64,000 nt of DNA from Eunapius fragilis (Eukaryota > Porifera > Demospongiae > Spongillida > Spongillidae). A program made the position numbers and the translations under genes. The notes under the pieces were generated by a model, which was not told the origin of the DNA, made no database searches, and saw only the letters and a program-made list of their open reading frames with translations. How positions within the stretch are numbered: the first letter of the stretch is position 1; each line of letters opens with the position of its first letter. This document shows, one piece after another, positions 24,801-36,900 of this stretch. The stretch is taken from the NCBI GenBank assembly GCA_963681505.1, contig OY811985.1:6802073-6866072 (forward strand). Reading direction: 5' to 3'.

Positions 24801-27117
24801 TAAAAAGGAGATTGCAAGGAGAGATACTATGATCATGAAGTTGATTAAACAAAGTATGTTACACTGCAGCATATATCTAGCTATGTTACATTACTGTATT
24901 GCACCCAATTATTAACAACCATTAATGATTATACTTTGCTGGCTGATAACAAAATGAGAGTTGATGCAGTTTGCAATGGCTTTTGATTCAGTTTCTCATG
25001 CTAAACTTCTTTTAAAAGCCAGATCATATGGTTTTAATTCTCATTTATTGGATTGGTTATCCTCCTTTCTGTATGGTCAGGTTCAATGTATATATATTGG
25101 TGAATCTCAGTCCACTCTACTTCCAGTCATAAGTGGTGTCCTCAAGGTTCTGTTCTAGGTCCTCTGCTCTTTCTAATATACATCAATGATCTTCCAGACT
25201 GTCTAGTACCACCTGTTAAAGTCTTTCATGATGATATCCTGCTCATTGCATTTCAGAGAATACTGCATTCACAAACTTTTTATCTGAATATTGTAACTGG
25301 TCTTCCAAGTGGCAGCTAAATATTGCTTTCCAAAAATGCAGTGTTATCTCTTTTGGTCACCTAACAATTCCACCTACTAAATGGGGCAGTGCAAGAGAAA
25401 TTCGGGCTTATGTAGGATTTTGAGAAAATTCCAAGACAACTAAAAGAAAGTAATGCTTGCCATTGAAATGTATGGCTAATTAAAAATTCAGCGCTTTGTA
25501 GCTCTATGATACACTGTCCAATTTTGGATGCGTAAGAACTGTTTTGTAGAGAGCGCTATCCTGTATCCAAAAACTGTTAAATTTGAAAACTTGAAAAAAA
25601 TTGCAAAAGCCCAATTTTCTCTTGCACTGCCCCAAATACTCTATCAGGTGTAGTCCTAGAACAAGTATCTTCAATTCGCAATCTTGGCATCTTTCTCTCA
25701 TCTGATTTAAAGTTTCATATTCTCTGCTCGGTTATTGCTGCTAAGGCTCTTCTTTTGAAGGGTTTTCACACTAGTGATGTTTCAATACTGCTACGACTAT
25801 ACATTACCTATGTTCGGCCACTTATAGAGTCAAATACTCAGGTATGGAATCCTTGGCTTCATCAGGACATCAATTCCATTGAGAAAGTCCAACATTTCTT
25901 TACCAGAGCTGTCTGAAATAGAGCTAAGCTTTCATACATGGATTATGGCACTCGTCTAAGAAACTTAAATCTTCAATCTCTTGAATATCGCAAGGTTTAC
26001 TTTGACCTAGTGATGATAGTGTTTTTAATTGTTGATGTTGACATATCAGACTTTTTTGGTATTAACTCTAATCTTCATTTTACCAGAGGAAACCACTATA
26101 AACATGTCCAGGTCAATACCACATCATAATTTTCATCTAAACTTTTTTTCTGAACGTGTCATACCAGTTTGGAACACTCTGCCCAACTCAGTATTATCTG
26201 CATCCTCCATCAGCACTTTTAAAGCTCATCTGAGTCATGTGACCTATTCCCATATAGTAGGCAGTTTATAAGTGCATTCTTATGCCATTACTTGCCTTTT
26301 AGGTGTTCTTTTCACCTAATAAATTATATTATTATTATTATTATTGTATGCATAGATAACGGCACATGTATTACTTGGGTGGATATGAGATATGTATCTT
26401 GTACCACTTGATGTGCTGTTATGCACTCCCACACAGATAAAGATCAGGTTCTATATAGAGAGCAGCTGGAAAAGGACCTTATATCAGCAAAGGTTGCACT
26501 TCAAGAGAGGGTTGTTGAAAATGTTCCCACTCCTAATTCCAACCAGTTGAGCACAGAGGTTTGCACCATGGGATGGGTTATAAGGGGGGGTGGGGGTGGG
26601 AGGGTGGGGTGGTAATATGCCAAGCATGGCACCTACCTGCTCAAACTGATGGAACTTTCAAAGAAGGGAGTGGTTAAGTGTGCTCTGTGCACCACGTAAT
26701 GAGCATTGCTGTAGGCACCAAGAATACATTATGTCATGACCAATCATTTCAGTTACACCATCACCTTTACCACTCTGTTATCACATACACAATCACATCT
26801 CCAAATGTCACAGATCAGCAGTTACTCAACACAATATGCTGAAAGCATTGAGAAGCTCAAATCAGTCCTTGAAGCCATGCAGAAGTCGAGCCAGAAGAGA
26901 GAAAACTTGGAAAAGCGCCTGAGACAACAGTTGGAGGCAGAGGTGGGGAGGTTGAAGGCAACAGCCATTGGCCAGAGGTCAGTGGCTACCGGAGATGTGC
27001 AATCTGACATCAGGGTATGTACATTGGAGAGTGATGTGGCAAGATGGGAACAGAGGTGTCTGGAGCTGGTAGCTGAGAAACAGATGGCTCTAGAGGCAGC
27101 TACCATTCCCAGGTATG

Positions 27118-27179
<62 letters not shown>

Positions 27180-28316
27180 GAGGCATCTTTTAGGGGACAT
27201 GCAGAAACATAATAGCTTTATCTGTTCCTACTTCAGAGATAGTCGCATTGCCCAATTGGAGAGAGCACTGGCACAGAAAAGTGATCTTGCAGAAGAACTG
27301 AAGAGGCAGAAGACAAACTATGCTACTCAACTCCAAGAAGCCAACAAAGCCTTGTCAGAAATGGAAGTGAGGTGAGATATGGAAGATGAGATATGTGGGG
27401 AGGGGGGAGGGAGGGAGGGAGGGAGGAGGCAGGGAGGGAGGGAGGGAGGGAGGGAGGGATGTAAATGAGGAACCTAAACAAAAAAAAACGCGTGCACACC
27501 TGAACGTCTGCCTCTCCTCCTAGATGTGCTTCCATGCAGGCAGCATTAGCAGAGAAGGATAGTGTGATCCAAATGCTCCAGCAGTCATTCCTTGAGCCAG
27601 ACAGCAGCCCACCTGATGACTCACTTCTGACCTCCCTGGACTCCCCTGGGCTGGACAAGAAGCTTAGCTATGGCAGCCGTTCTCGTTCCTCCTCTCAACA
27701 CTCCCTCACATCCAACAGCTCCAAAAGCAGTGGTGACATGTTAGACCCCTCCCCCATCGGCAGGAGAAAGGTTTCCCAGGAGGTGGCCAGCCCACATGGG
27801 GAGAACAGGGGAGGCAGTGGGCGGATAGTTGAGGTGGGACAATCCCCTCCAAGCCATCACCAAATCCATTCAGAGAAGCCAACAAGCCACGTAAAGCAGC
27901 ACCTTGCTCCACCCACTCAGCCCCTCCCTCCATTTGTGCACTCAGACAGCCCTCTTGTGGTTGTTAAACATCCACAGTCCATCGCCATGGAGACCACACC
28001 TAAACGAGTGGCACTTCCAGCAGTTGTCTACTCTGAGGTGGGGAGTGGGCGTGGCCTTGCATCATCTGGCTTCTCTCCTGTGTCCAATCAGAAGAGCAAA
28101 TCAAAGACTCCACCTATGGCTCAACATGTTTCAGCGGCCTGGGAGAATGAAGATGTGGCTAATGGACTGGGGACCACACATGTCCAGCACACATCTCTTT
28201 TGGGTTCACACAACTCTGTTGAGTTCATAGAATCACTGTTCCATGATACCAACACTGGTGGATCACCTGCACCTGTACATGTATACTCTCATTCTGTGCC
28301 AACATGTCCTGTGTGA
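21900..28316 (+). CDS. AMOT: Angiomotin homologue with N-terminal SAM domain
   Basis: Eleven exons (21900-21999, 22256-22306, 22371-22756, 23251-23379, 23864-23999, 24630-24673, 24796-24853, 26437-26558, 26814-27112, 27237-27371, 27524-28316) join in phase to 750 residues. Residues 1-75 form a SAM domain: [18 protein letters not shown], then [17 protein letters not shown]. The coiled coil matches the angiomotin family: [20 protein letters not shown] followed by REALE-like [40 protein letters not shown] ending in MALEAAT, and [14 protein letters not shown]. The C-terminal 240 residues are Ser/Pro-rich and end PTCPV, not the EYLI-type PDZ ligand of vertebrate AMOT. No PPxY motif was noticed. 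Angiomotins scaffold tight-junction polarity proteins and sequester YAP. A SAM domain is not part of vertebrate AMOT. Intron 5 uses a weak GTTAGA donor. Confidence 0.88.
23760..23860. repeat. Short tandem repeat in angiomotin intron 4
   Basis: Three copies of CCATAATTAATATGCCACAC, ending at the acceptor of exon 5. Confidence 0.75.
24955..26335 (+). mobile_element. Decayed non-LTR retrotransposon (LINE), RT fragment
   Basis: Plus-strand reverse transcriptase remnants are readable in shifting frames: [36 protein letters not shown], then after a one-base shift [16 protein letters not shown]. The catalytic FADD box is degraded to FHDDILL. Later pieces include [14 protein letters not shown] and [18 protein letters not shown], and the end is an ATT-rich tail. 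The order and motifs fit the jockey/CR1-type clade of LINEs. Several stops and shifts make it non-functional. It sits in the 1.6-kb intron 7 of the angiomotin gene, 5'-truncated inside the RT domain. Confidence 0.85.
25384..25633. mobile_element. MITE nested in the LINE
   Basis: Arms GGGGCAGTGCAAGAGAAA (from 25384) and TTTCTCTTGCACTGCCCC (to 25633) are inverted and interrupt the RT reading. The flanks share AAAT, a possible short target duplication. Its position dates it after the LINE. Confidence 0.72.
27119..27179. repeat. (CA)n microsatellite
   Basis: CA run starting six bases after the donor of angiomotin exon 9. Confidence 0.88.
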
Positions 28317-28400
28317 TGATGTCATCATGTCCTGTGTGATGATGTCATCATGTCCTGTGTGATGATGTCATCATGTCCTGTGTGATGATGTCATGTCTTG
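28305..28400. repeat. 24-bp tandem repeat spanning the stop codon
   Basis: Four copies of CATGTCCTGTGTGATGATGT. The first copy contains the last codons and the TGA stop of the angiomotin gene, so further copies repeat the stop in the 3' UTR. Confidence 0.8.
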
Positions 28401-29107
28401 TAATGTGTGTATTTCAATGATGTATTTGTCACAGCTGCCATAAAATATCTTTAAGCCAAGTACATACCATGGGTCAACTTCAATTGACTTTTAGCTGGTA
28501 GCTCAAATGAATACGAGTAAAAGGTTGTTTATTGCGGGGCTAAAACTTGTGTGTAGGAATAAACAGAACATCTTGTATCACTCTTATGTGATAACCAGAG
28601 CTGCAATGGAATGTGAGGGTGTAGTAGGTCTTCTTACATCAAATCCCCCTTACAGCTTGCTCCATTATCAAATCCCCCTTACAGCTTGCTCCATTATTAC
28701 CACATGACACAGCAATGTATCAACAAAGCACGATGGAATGCAGTACACATTGGCAAGAGGATCTTGTGTTACAATTGAATACTGAGAGAGCATATGCATT
28801 GATATGACACCCTCAAAGGTCAGAACCAAAGATAAACACATAAACATCTCAATTACATCACCTGGTTACTTATGTTCAATTATTACTGTGTCAACCTCAG
28901 ACCTCCTGTTATGCAATATTGAGTAATGGTAATAATAATGCAGACAGTACATATGTAACAAAGTAGTGAATACATTCTTCTTTGTCCTAATACAAGCATT
29001 GCAATGTGAACGTAGCCCAACAAATACTATCCAGACGGCTGCTTGCAGATAATAACAACCATTAATGTGGTTAACAAATTATGCTGTGCATGTATCCGTT
29101 TGTCTCA
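28401..29107. other. 3' intergenic space between convergent genes
   Basis: It lies between the angiomotin stop and the stop of the minus-strand chimera. It should hold both 3' UTRs. No gene or repeat of note was seen apart from a short CCCCTTACAGCTTGCTCCAT duplication near 28645-28695. Confidence 0.5.
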
Positions 29108-30697
29108 TTAGTGTGCTGACTTCTTTTGAAGACGTGTTTTCATGGCAATGAAGTTTCCCTTCAGTTGAAGGCCATACTGTGGAGCGAAAGTAAAGTGTGT
29201 CCAAGTACGACAATACTATTTTATGGCTGCCATAATGAATTTCGATCACAATTATAACTGTGAAAGTATACAAACAAATGTATTAGAAAGTGGCTCACAC
29301 AAAAAAAACATGTGACACTCTGCTTAACAACAGGCATGTTCTATTAATAGCCACACCTGCTATTTGTAATCCATGCCAGGAATACATAGTGTCAAAGCTA
29401 TAAAACCAGGAAACAGGCATAGCATGATTCCTTAGCTGCATGCACACAAATGGCAGCTTACATACTATCTCCTTTCACTATTCTACACTGACCTTCAACA
29501 GACGAATGCTGTGAATCCACTTAGCAAGTTGATGATAGGAAGAGACACAGACAAGCTTTGTGTCTTTAGATTTCCATGAACTCACAGGCTAAAGATACAA
29601 CCACAAACACGAAGCAGTTATCAACGCAGTTAATTTAAAGAGGAACCCACTTTCACTCAGACACAAGCCATGTTTGACCATAATGTGAGGCTGCCTGTAC
29701 ATCTCACCTTCATCACAAAACAATACGGTGTGGGAGTGACAAGCGTGTTTCCCTGCATCACGTTTGGTGTGTAGAGGCAGTGCTCTATGGGACAAAACAG
29801 CTCCATCTCACCACCCTTCTGTCAAGAGAGCAAAGTGTTGTCATTGGTGAGGCACTACTGATGCTGCCTAACCCTACCCCATACACACACACACACACAC
29901 CTTGGATTCTCCGATGAGGTATATCCCCAGTGCACGTAGAGAAAGGGTACCCCTTTTCCACTGAAGCCTTGAGCCATTTGTACAGTACACCACATCGGAC
30001 GGCACATCAGGTATTCTGTTGTCATGGCAATACCTATGGATCTGAGTCTTTGGTATCTAAAGAGGGAATGCAAAGTTAGAAATGAGGTGTCTGGCCATGG
30101 TGGATCATGTGACTGCTATGGTCTGGCCAGGTGGATCATGTGACTGCTATGGTCTGGCCAGGTGGATCATGTGACAGCTGATATGATACACCACACACAT
30201 GATAAATTGTGCGATGATGTCACATGAGGTGTGCAAGTGTGATGGCACATGAGGGCGTGTCCAATGGGATGATAGGACTCTCAATTATATATATATAGAA
30301 CTGCAGTTTACTGGTACCCTTCATGTGTAAGGAGTGTTAACTGAAACATACAGGTGGTTCTGTGCTCCAGAGGGAGTGCTTGCTGTAGAATTCTTTGACC
30401 ATCAGGATGGGTTTGTTCTTCTCTGGCCACAACGACATCACATCACGGATCAACAGGTGGTCCTCCAAGACACGGACTGGAGAAAGAAAGCAGAGCATGT
30501 CTCCTGACAATGGAGAGCTTTAACAGATGGACATTACCTATCTTGAGGCTCTCGACCACTTCAAACAGTGCTGAATTGAGGGTTAGATGTATGCCTGCTA
30601 CCTCAGCAGCCCTGAACATCACAGACATCACAGGAGCGTTTTCCTTCACTGTGACCTGATGCACACCACTGCCATCCACATGAACAAGTATGGTAAT
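29108..30697 (-). other. RA-PH module of the chimera (MRL/GRB-like)
   Basis: The RA (Ras-association) fold begins [20 protein letters not shown] and continues [20 protein letters not shown] and [17 protein letters not shown]. The PH domain follows: [30 protein letters not shown], and the last helix [20 protein letters not shown]. The protein ends 17 residues later, so there is no SH2 domain as in GRB7/10/14. The preceding basic helix [10 protein letters not shown] mirrors the segment before RA in RIAM and lamellipodin. In those proteins RA-PH binds Rap/Ras-GTP and phosphoinositides and brings actin effectors to the membrane. Confidence 0.75.
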
Positions 30698-33672
30698 CTG
30701 CAGTAGGATAGCTATGGTAATCTGCAGTAGGATAGCTATGGTAATCTGCAGTAGGATAGCTATGGTAATCTGCAGTAGGATAGCTATGGTAATCTGCAGT
30801 AGGATAGCTATGGTAATCTGCAGTAGGATAGCTATGGTAATCTGCAGTAGGATAGCTATGGTAATCTGCAGTAGGATAGCTATGGTAATCTGCAGTAGGA
30901 TAGCTATGGTAATCTGCAGTAGGATAGCTATGGTAATCTGCAGTAGGATAGCTATGGTAATCTGCAGTAGGATAGCTATGGTAATCTGCAGTAGGATAGC
31001 TATGGTAATCTGCAATAGGATAGCTATGGTAATCTGCAGTAGGACAGCTATGGTAATCTGCAGTAGGATAGCTATGGTAATCTGCAGTAGGATAGCTATG
31101 GTAATCTGCAGTAGGATAGCTATGGTAATCTGCAGTAGTATATCTTGCCTATACTTACAGTGGTAGGTGATGCTACTGGCTTCTTCAGTAACTTGTTTTT
31201 GGCCTGCAAACGTATAGATTAGTTAAAAGGACATTTTAAATCCACATATCTCACTTTGACTGGCTGAAGCTGTGGTGACTGTGAAAGATTATCTGCAATA
31301 AGTGTGTGCATATCAGTTAGTGACGGTCCCAAATAGTTGATTATTTATATCACAGAAAAATATTTGAATATACGTGGTGTTACTTCCTAACTAGTAAGTT
31401 ACATGTATATATAAATCCCACACGCATACACACATACAAAAATCCCACACACATACACACATACACAAATCACATACACACACACACACACAAATCATAT
31501 ACACACATGTACATGCACAAAAAAAAATCCCTGTCCTACCTTCTGATGCAAGGTTACTGATGGATGGAGGTATCAAAGACCATTCACTCCTGTCATTTGT
31601 TGACTTCAAGTCTCTAATAGATACCTGAGTCTCTCCAACACCATGTGTCAGGTTTGGAAATGAAGATGACCTTCGGTGTTCAATGTGTGGTGCTGTAATA
31701 TTGGAAGATGACTGCGAGTGTCTCCGCAGCAAAGTCTCAAGGCCATCAATCATGTGTCCAAGGTCATCCACCATCTTGCTGACTGAAGTATACACAAACA
31801 CACATGACTTAGATGGGTTCGAAAAAAAAAAAAAAGACAAGGGTACAGAATGTTCCCACAAAGATGAGCAGGTGGTAAGTAAAGTAAGAAGAGATAAAGG
31901 GGAGAAGGAGAAGGTAAGGGAGGCGATGCAGTATGCATGGGGTATGAGGGTGTGGGGTATGAGGGTGTGGGGTATGAGGGTGTGGGGTATGAGGGTGTGG
32001 GGTATGAGGGTGTGGGGTATGAGGGTGTAGGGTATGAGGGTGTGGGGTATGAGGGTGTGGGGTATGAGGGTGTGGGGTATGAGGGTGTGGGGTATGAGGG
32101 TGTGGGGTATGAGGGTGTGGGGTATGAGGGTGTGGGGTATGAGGGTGTGGGGTATGAGGGTGTGGGGTATGAGGGTGTGGGGTATGAGGGTGTGGGGTAT
32201 GAGGGTGTGGGGTATGAGGGTGTGGGGTATGAGGGTGTAGGGTATGAGGGTGTGGGGTATGAGGGTGTGGGGTATGAGGGTGTGGGGTATGAGGGTGTGG
32301 GGTATGAGGGTGTGGGGTATGAGGGTGTGGGGTATGAGGGTGTGGGGTATGAGGGTGTGGGGTATGAGGGTGTGGGGTATGAGGGTGTGGGGTATGAGGG
32401 TGTGGGGTATGAGGGTGTGGGGTATGAGGGTGTGGGGTATGAGGGTGTGGGGTATGAGGGTGTGGGGTATGAGGGTGTGGGGTATGAGGGTGTGGGGTAT
32501 GAGAGTGTGGGGTATGAGGGTGTGGGGTATGAGGGTATGGGGTATGAGGGTATGGAGTATGAAGGTATGAGGTATGATCTAATTACAAGTGATCATCCCA
32601 CCTGCACAACTATCAATTGAAGAAGTACACAGGAACACACGGGTCACATGGATGGATAAGTGTTTGTTAGGGGGACTGCCATATGCTCACCTCTAACAGA
32701 TGAGACTGAGGTGTGGCCCACTTCCTCCACACCCTCACTAGTGGCAGGAAGGAGGGAGGGAGGGTGAGGACTAACAGGTGCAACCAACTGCTCATCTGAT
32801 GACCTTGAACCAACAGGTGCAACCAACTGCTCATCTGATGACCTTGGACCAACAGGTGCAACCAACTGCTCATCTGATGACCTTGGACCAACAGGTGCAA
32901 CCAACTGCTCATCTGATGACCTTGGACCAACAGGTGCAACCAACTGCTCATCTGATGACCTTGGACCAACAGGTGCAACCAACTGCTCATCTGATGACCT
33001 TGGACCAACAGGTGCAACCAACTGCTCATCTGATGACCTTGGACCAACAGGTGCAACCAACTGCTCATCTGATGACCTTGGACCAACAGGTGCAACCAAC
33101 TGCTCATCTGATGACCTTGGACCAACAGGTGCAACCAACTGCTCATCTGATGACCTTGGACCAACAGTTGCAACCAACTGCTCATCTGATGACCTTGGAC
33201 CAACAGGTACAACCAACTGCTCATCTGATGACCTTGGACCAACAGTTGCAACCAACTGCTCATCTGATGACCTTGGACCAACAGGTGCAACCAACTGCTC
33301 ATCTGATGACCTTGGACCAACAGGTGCAACCAACTGCTCATCTGATGACCTTGGACCAACAGTTGCAACCAACTGCTCATCTGATGACCTTGGACCAACA
33401 GGTGCAACCAACTGCTCAGATGTGGCTTGCACCTGCATCTCAACACTCTCCTCTGCCATTTTGACCTGACTATGTGAGCCCCCCTGGTCAACATAGTCAT
33501 CAATTCGGGTGACAGATAGTGCTTCTTCCTCCTCAACTGATTCCTGGGGCACAGAGTAAATAGCAGAACCACTTAGTAGCCCTGGAGCAGGCTATAGAGG
33601 GAGGGATGAGGGAGGAGGGAGGGACATAAACTGATGCACTAAAAAGCGCCATGTGTGTACGCACAAGACTAT

Positions 33673-33740
<68 letters not shown>

Positions 33741-33780
33741 CACACACACAGACACACACACACACAGATACACACACACA

Positions 33781-33812
<32 letters not shown>

Positions 33813-33813
33813 G

Positions 33814-33847
<34 letters not shown>

Positions 33848-33858
33848 ATACACACACA

Positions 33859-33902
<44 letters not shown>

Positions 33903-36900
33903 AATACTCTCACAACATCAAACAACACTTGGAGAAAAGTATGTGTACAGGCAGACCCTGGAAATAGGTCACACAGCCTGTACTACATGGCTACATAGGT
34001 CACACAGCCTGTACTACATGGCTACATAGGTCACACAGCCTGTACTACATGGCTACATAGGTCACACAGCCTGTACATGACAACGTACATACCAAAAGAT
34101 TGAAGACTCTCCAAAACACATCTCCTTCATGACCATCCCTCACAAATGTGATCACAAAGTCCCTCAAAGTCCTTTGGGAGTACTGCACACTGATAAAAGT
34201 CTGCAAGATGATAGAACAGCCAAGTGGCAAGTGGCCCCATTCAAGCAGTTACCCAATACTATGCATTTGGATCCCACATAGCATACCATTAGCAATAGAT
34301 GCCCACACTGATGGCCTAGATGCCCACACTGATGGCCTAGATGCCCACACTGATGGCCTAGATGCCCACACTGATGGCCTAGATGTCCACACTGATGGCC
34401 TAGATGCCCACAGTGATGGCCTAGATGTCCACAGTGATGGCCTAGATGTCCACACTGATGACCTAGATGTCCACACTGATGGCCTAGATGTCCACACTGA
34501 TGGCCTAGATGTCCACACTGATGGCCTAGATGTCCACAGTGATGGCCTAGATGCCCACACTGATGACCTAGATGTCCACACTGATGGCCTAGATGTCCAC
34601 ACTGATGGCCTAGATGTCCACACTGATGGCCTAGATGCCCACACTGATGGCCTAGATGCCCACACTGATGGCCTAGATGTCCACACTGATGGCCTAGATG
34701 CCCACACTGATGGCCTAGATGTCCACACTGATGGCCTAGATGTCCACACTGATGGCCTAGATGCCCACACTGATGGCCTAGATGTCCACACTGATGGCCT
34801 AGATGCCCACACTGATGGCCTAGATGCCCACACTGATGGCCTAGATGTCCACACTGATGGCCTAGATGTCCACACTGATGGCCTAGATGCCCACACTGAT
34901 GGCCTAGATGTCCACACTGATGGCCTAGATGCCCACACTGATGGCCTAGATGCCCACACTGATGGCCTAGATGCCCACACTGATGGCCTAGATGCCCACA
35001 CTGATGGCCTAGATGTCCACACTGATGGCCTAGATGTCCACACTGATGGCCTAGATGCCCACACTGATGGCCTAGATGTCCACACTGATGGCCTAGATGC
35101 CCACACTGATGGCCTAGATGTCCACACTGATGGCCTAGATGCCCACAGTGATGGCCTAGATGTCCACACTGATGGCCTAGATGTCCACACTGATGGCCTA
35201 GATGTCCACACTGATGGCCTAGATGCCCACACTGATGGCCTAGATGTCCACACTGATGGCCTAGATGTCCACACTGATGGCCTAGATGTCCACACTGATG
35301 GCCTAGATGCCCACACTGATGGCCTAGATGCCCACACTGATGGCCTAGATGCCCACATTGATGGCCTAGATGTCCACACTGATGGCCTAGATGCCCACAC
35401 TGATGGCCTAGATGTCCACACTGATGGCCTAGATGTCCACACTGATGGCCTAGATGTCCACACTGATGGCCTAGATGTCCACACTGATGGCCTAGATGCC
35501 CACACTGATGGCCTAGATGTCCACACTGATGGCCTAGATGCCCACATTGATGGCCTAGATGTCCACACTGATGGCCTAGATGCCCACACTGATGGCCTAG
35601 ATGTCCACACTGATGGCCTAGATGTCCACACTGATGGCCTAGATGCCCACACTGATGGCCTAGATGTCCACACTGATGGCCTAGATGCCCACATTGATGG
35701 CCTAGATGTCCACACTGATGGCCTAGATGCCCACACTGATGGCCTAGATGTCCACACTGATGGCCTAGATGTCCACACTGATGGCCTAGATGTCCACACT
35801 GATGGCCTAGATGCCCACACTGATGGCCTAGATGTCCACACTGATGGCCTAGATGTCCACACTGATGGCCTAGATGTCCACACTGATGGCCTAGATGCCC
35901 ACACTGATGGCCTAGATGTCCACACTGATGGCCTAGATGTCCACATTGATGGCCTAGATGTCCACACTGATGGCCTAGATGTCCACACTGATGGCCTAGA
36001 TGTCCACACTGATGGCCTAGATGTCCACACTGATGGCCTAGATGCCCACACTGATGGCCTAGATGTCCACACTGATGGCCTAGATGTCCACACTGATGGC
36101 CTAGATGCCCACACTGATGGCCTAGATGTCCACACTGATGGCCTAGATGCCCACACTGATGGCCTAGATGTCCACACTGATGGCCTAGATGTCCACACTG
36201 ATGGCCTAGATGTCCACACTGATGGCCTAGATGTCCACACTGATGGCCTAGATGTCCACACTGATGGCCTAGATGCCCACACTGATGGCCTAGATGTCCA
36301 CACTGATGGCCTAGATGTCCACACTGATGGCCTAGATGCCCACACTGATGGCCTAGATGTCCACACTGATGGCCTAGATGCCCACACTGATGGCCTAGAT
36401 GTCCACACTGATGGCCTAGATGCCCACACTGATGGCCTAGATGTCCACAGTGATGGCCTAGATGTCCACACTGATGGCCTAGATGCCCACAGTGATGGCC
36501 TAGATGTCCACACTGATGGCCTAGATGTCCACACTGATGGCCTAGATGCCCACACTGATGGCCTAGATGCCCACACTGATGGCCTAGATGTCCACACTGA
36601 TGGCCTAGATGTCCACACTGATGGCCTAGATGTCCACACTGATGGCCTAGATGCCCACACTGATGGCCTAGATGTCCACACTGATGGCCTAGATGCCCAC
36701 ACTGATGGCCTAGATGTCCACACTGATGGCCTAGATGTCCACACTGATGGCCTAGATGTCCACACTGATGGCCTAGATGTCCACACTGATGGCCTAGATG
36801 CCCACACTGATGGCCTAGATGCCCACACTGATGGCCTAGATGCCCACACTGATGGCCTAGATGTCCACACTGATGACCTAGATGCCCACACTGATGGCCT

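Noticed and set aside
24961..26271. Short frames as host genes
   Set aside because: They carry reverse transcriptase motifs broken by stops and frameshifts; this is a dead LINE.
29108..30697. RA-PH module as part of a GRB7/10/14 protein
   Set aside because: The coding sequence stops 17 residues after the PH domain, and no BPS or SH2 exon exists before the convergent angiomotin gene.
30690..31166. Plus-strand repeat frame over the 24-bp array
   Set aside because: The array is explained as an intronic expansion of the minus-strand RA exon acceptor. There is no plus-strand splice or start context.
31937..32620. 227-codon GYEGV-repeat frame resembling an elastic or silk protein
   Set aside because: It lies in an intron between exons that join in phase. 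The period is 15 bp, so openness is trivial.
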